Shown here: piece by piece, positions 62,516 to 64,000 of the stretch
Layout: each line of letters opens with the position of its first letter
How positions within the stretch are numbered: the first letter of the stretch is position 1
NCBI RefSeq assembly: GCF_000248075.1
Contig: NZ_BAFB01000239.1
Span: 1 to 64,000, forward strand
Length of the DNA stretch: 64,000 bases
Direction of reading: 5' to 3'
Source of the DNA: Gordonia otitidis NBRC 100426
GTDB lineage: Bacteria; Actinomycetota; Actinomycetes; Mycobacteriales; Mycobacteriaceae
Made by a program: the position numbers and the translations under genes
Notes under the pieces: model-generated
The model's input: only the letters and a program-made list of their open reading frames with translations
Databases searched by the model: none
What the model was told of the DNA's origin: nothing

Positions 62516-64000
62516 CCCCAGAAGATTTCGGCGAGGAGGATCTCAAGTGGATTTCAGATTTGACCGTACGCCCAATCAGCACAGGTGAGAATAACGGTAC
62601 TTGCTTCTTCGTATCGCCGTCGCATATTGTCACTGCGGCGCACAACATCGGTGGCAACGACCGTTTTTATGTCGGCAATGTGCCATACACGCGCGATGAT
62701 GTGTTGCATGTAGACCAACCCAACGATCTCGCTCTCATCCACGCCAAACAAGCGTCAGATTTCTGGCTGGTTCCAGAAGGCGATATCCGATTCAACAGAA
62801 GGTACCTATGCATTGCCAGGTTCGCGGATCACCGGGAGAGTGTGTTCCTGACCGCGAACGGCACGCGAGAGTCCCCCGAGGACGGCGGGAGGCTTATTGC
62901 CCTTAACGGGGGCCAGGTGAGTAGGGGCTTCAGCGGCAGTCCTATCATTGATTTGCAGTCACTGTGCGCTGTAGGGATGATTCGCAAGACGCGAGACTTT
63001 CGCAAACCAAATGATCTCGGTGGATTCATGGCACCACTATCAGCACTCGCACCGTTTCTGCAGCCAATCCGCGATAACGGCCGTAATCTGTCCATGTTGT
63101 CGGGCCTCCGACTGCGACTCACCGGAACCGAATCTTCAAGATTAGCCAAGACTCGCACTAAGCTTCCGCATAATCGCGGCGCGGGATACGGGCGTACCGG
63201 CGACATCGCGCAGATTCTGAACGATGCGCGGCTCGGTCACCAGATCTGGATCACCGGGTCGCCCGGAATCGGAAAGACAACGGTCGTCACCAAAACGCTC
63301 AAGCGCGTGCCTCAGGAGAGGTTCGACGGGGCATTCTACTTCGACGTCGGCATTTACAACGGCGTCGGAGATGAGTGGCCCATCCTTCGAGCGATCACAG
63401 ACCAGTTTGATCTAGGTATTAGAACGAGCCCCTTCGGGGGAACGCCACCCGAAACAGTCGCTGCTCACATTCGGCTCCGTATCAGCCAAGAGATGTCCGG
63501 TTGCATCGTCGCCCTCGACCACTTCAGCACGACTGATCATACATTTTGTAGTGATCTGAACACGTTGGAGGACGGACCTCTCGCCTCAGCGTGCACCCTC
63601 ATTGTCGCAAGTCCGAGCGTATTTCGCGACGACGAAAGAACAGATCAAGCCCAAGTCGAAATCGATCCATTAGACGCGGTGTCAGCAGCACTGATTGTCA
63701 GCGACGTCACAGGTGCCAGCTCAGAAGTTGCGCTTCGATTCGCCGAAAGCCTAGAAGCGCACATGCGATCGCCGCGTGATCTTATCCGCGTCCTTCGCAA
63801 TGCTGAGGTCGCGGCCACCGTGAGCGATGAAGAGAGTACAGCGGCCAAAGAGGCCTTCCGCTCTGCGTATCGCGAACGATTCCGCTCCGCGATCACAGCG
63901 ACACCGGATGCTGAACGCGCGGCCCTCGTCGACGCGGTGTGGTCGTACCTCACCGATGCAACTGCGGCCGAACGCCACCGCACACCGGCTGACATCACTC
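62497..64000 (+). CDS. Trypsin-like protease fused to P-loop NTPase, 5' part
   Basis: The frame starts at ATG 62497, overlapping the TCO1-like gene by 19 bp, and stays open to the window end (about 501 residues seen). Residues 25 to about 190 form a trypsin-like protease: TCFFVSPSHIVTAAHNIGG (H49), NDLALIHAK (D77) and GFSGSPI (S146) make the catalytic triad. From about 230 an NTPase follows: Walker A ITGSPGIGKTT (K260) and Walker B CIVALDHF (D341), in the manner of STAND-type ATPases. An N-terminal protease on a STAND-like switch is typical of conflict systems in multicellular bacteria. Sensor or repeat domains should lie beyond the window. Confidence 0.75.
   Translation, partial: MGESTLTPEDFGEEDLKWISDLTVRPISTGENNGTCFFVSPSHIVTAAHNIGGNDRFYVGNVPYTRDDVLHVDQPNDLALIHAKQASDFWLVPEGDIRFNRRYLCIARFADHRESVFLTANGTRESPEDGGRLIALNGGQVSRGFSGSPIIDLQSLCAVGMIRKTRDFRKPNDLGGFMAPLSALAPFLQPIRDNGRNLSMLSGLRLRLTGTESSRLAKTRTKLPHNRGAGYGRTGDIAQILNDARLGHQIWITGSPGIGKTTVVTKTLKRVPQERFDGAFYFDVGIYNGVGDEWPILRAITDQFDLGIRTSPFGGTPPETVAAHIRLRISQEMSGCIVALDHFSTTDHTFCSDLNTLEDGPLASACTLIVASPSVFRDDERTDQAQVEIDPLDAVSAALIVSDVTGASSEVALRFAESLEAHMRSPRDLIRVLRNAEVAATVSDEESTAAKEAFRSAYRERFRSAITATPDAERAALVDAVWSYLTDATAAERHRTPADIT

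Noticed and set aside
1-64000. tRNA, rRNA genes and CRISPR arrays
   Set aside because: I looked for cloverleaf-like ends, rRNA motifs and regular spaced repeats and found none.

Overview
The window is high-GC actinobacterial chromosome. Its right half keeps a gene order known from mycobacteria (M. tuberculosis ino1 - PadR regulator - Rv0049 - ponA1 - Rv0051 - rpsF - ssb - rpsR - rplI - dnaB), which points to Mycobacteriales/Corynebacteriales. The carotenoid genes, a Tat-exported cholesterol oxidase, a WS/DGAT acyltransferase and an F420-type oxidoreductase suggest Gordonia, Rhodococcus or a close relative. The genus is inferred, not shown.

Layout. 1-6.8 kb: carotenoid cluster. On the + strand are the tail of a spheroidene-monooxygenase-like gene, a CruF-type hydratase, a family 2 glycosyltransferase and a CrtI/CrtD-family desaturase. 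On the - strand are idi-crtB-crtI, with stop and start codons overlapping. The glycosyltransferase is put out of frame by an exact 47-bp tandem duplication. 6.9-28.3 kb: ordinary chromosomal genes, namely an LLM oxidoreductase, CinA, a PPOX protein, a nitronate monooxygenase with a divergent LysR regulator, a TetR/export module with paired palindromic operators, HIT, monoamine oxidase, YceI, mutarotase, alcohol dehydrogenase, HAD, DUF1206, glutaminase-STAS, WS/DGAT, SHOCT and GT39. 28.4-36.5 kb: catabolism, with a cholesterol oxidase and a four-gene aromatic-type cluster (FAD hydroxylase, acetoacetyl-CoA synthetase, extradiol dioxygenase, FAH hydrolase) beside a divergent GntR regulator. 36.5-45.2 kb: accessory region with two PD-(D/E)XK-like nucleases, an SMR pump, a methyltransferase, paralogous unknown genes (one interrupted by an amber stop), a resolvase fragment, a broken HNH gene and a TTA-rich HExxH protein. 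45.3-61.9 kb: conserved replication, translation and cell-wall block, with dnaB (carrying a class 3-type intein), rplI, rpsR, ssb, rpsF, two GT87-like membrane proteins, ponA1, a DUF5318 protein, a PadR regulator and ino1. 62.2-64.0 kb: directly behind the ino1 terminator, an accessory operon starts with a small TCO1-like (trypsin-co-occurring) protein, translationally overlapped by a trypsin-like protease/P-loop NTPase fusion that runs off the window.

The strongest candidates for an under-described system are this TCO1-protease-NTPase operon and the 42.4-45.0 kb pair of a PD-(D/E)XK-like protein and a TTA-rich metallopeptidase-like protein. Both look like biological-conflict (defence) genes. 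Other notable points are the reversible-looking duplication in the carotenoid glycosyltransferase, the intein inside the DnaB Walker A motif, and a cluster of DnaA-box-like sites upstream of dnaB. No tRNA, rRNA or CRISPR array was recognised.
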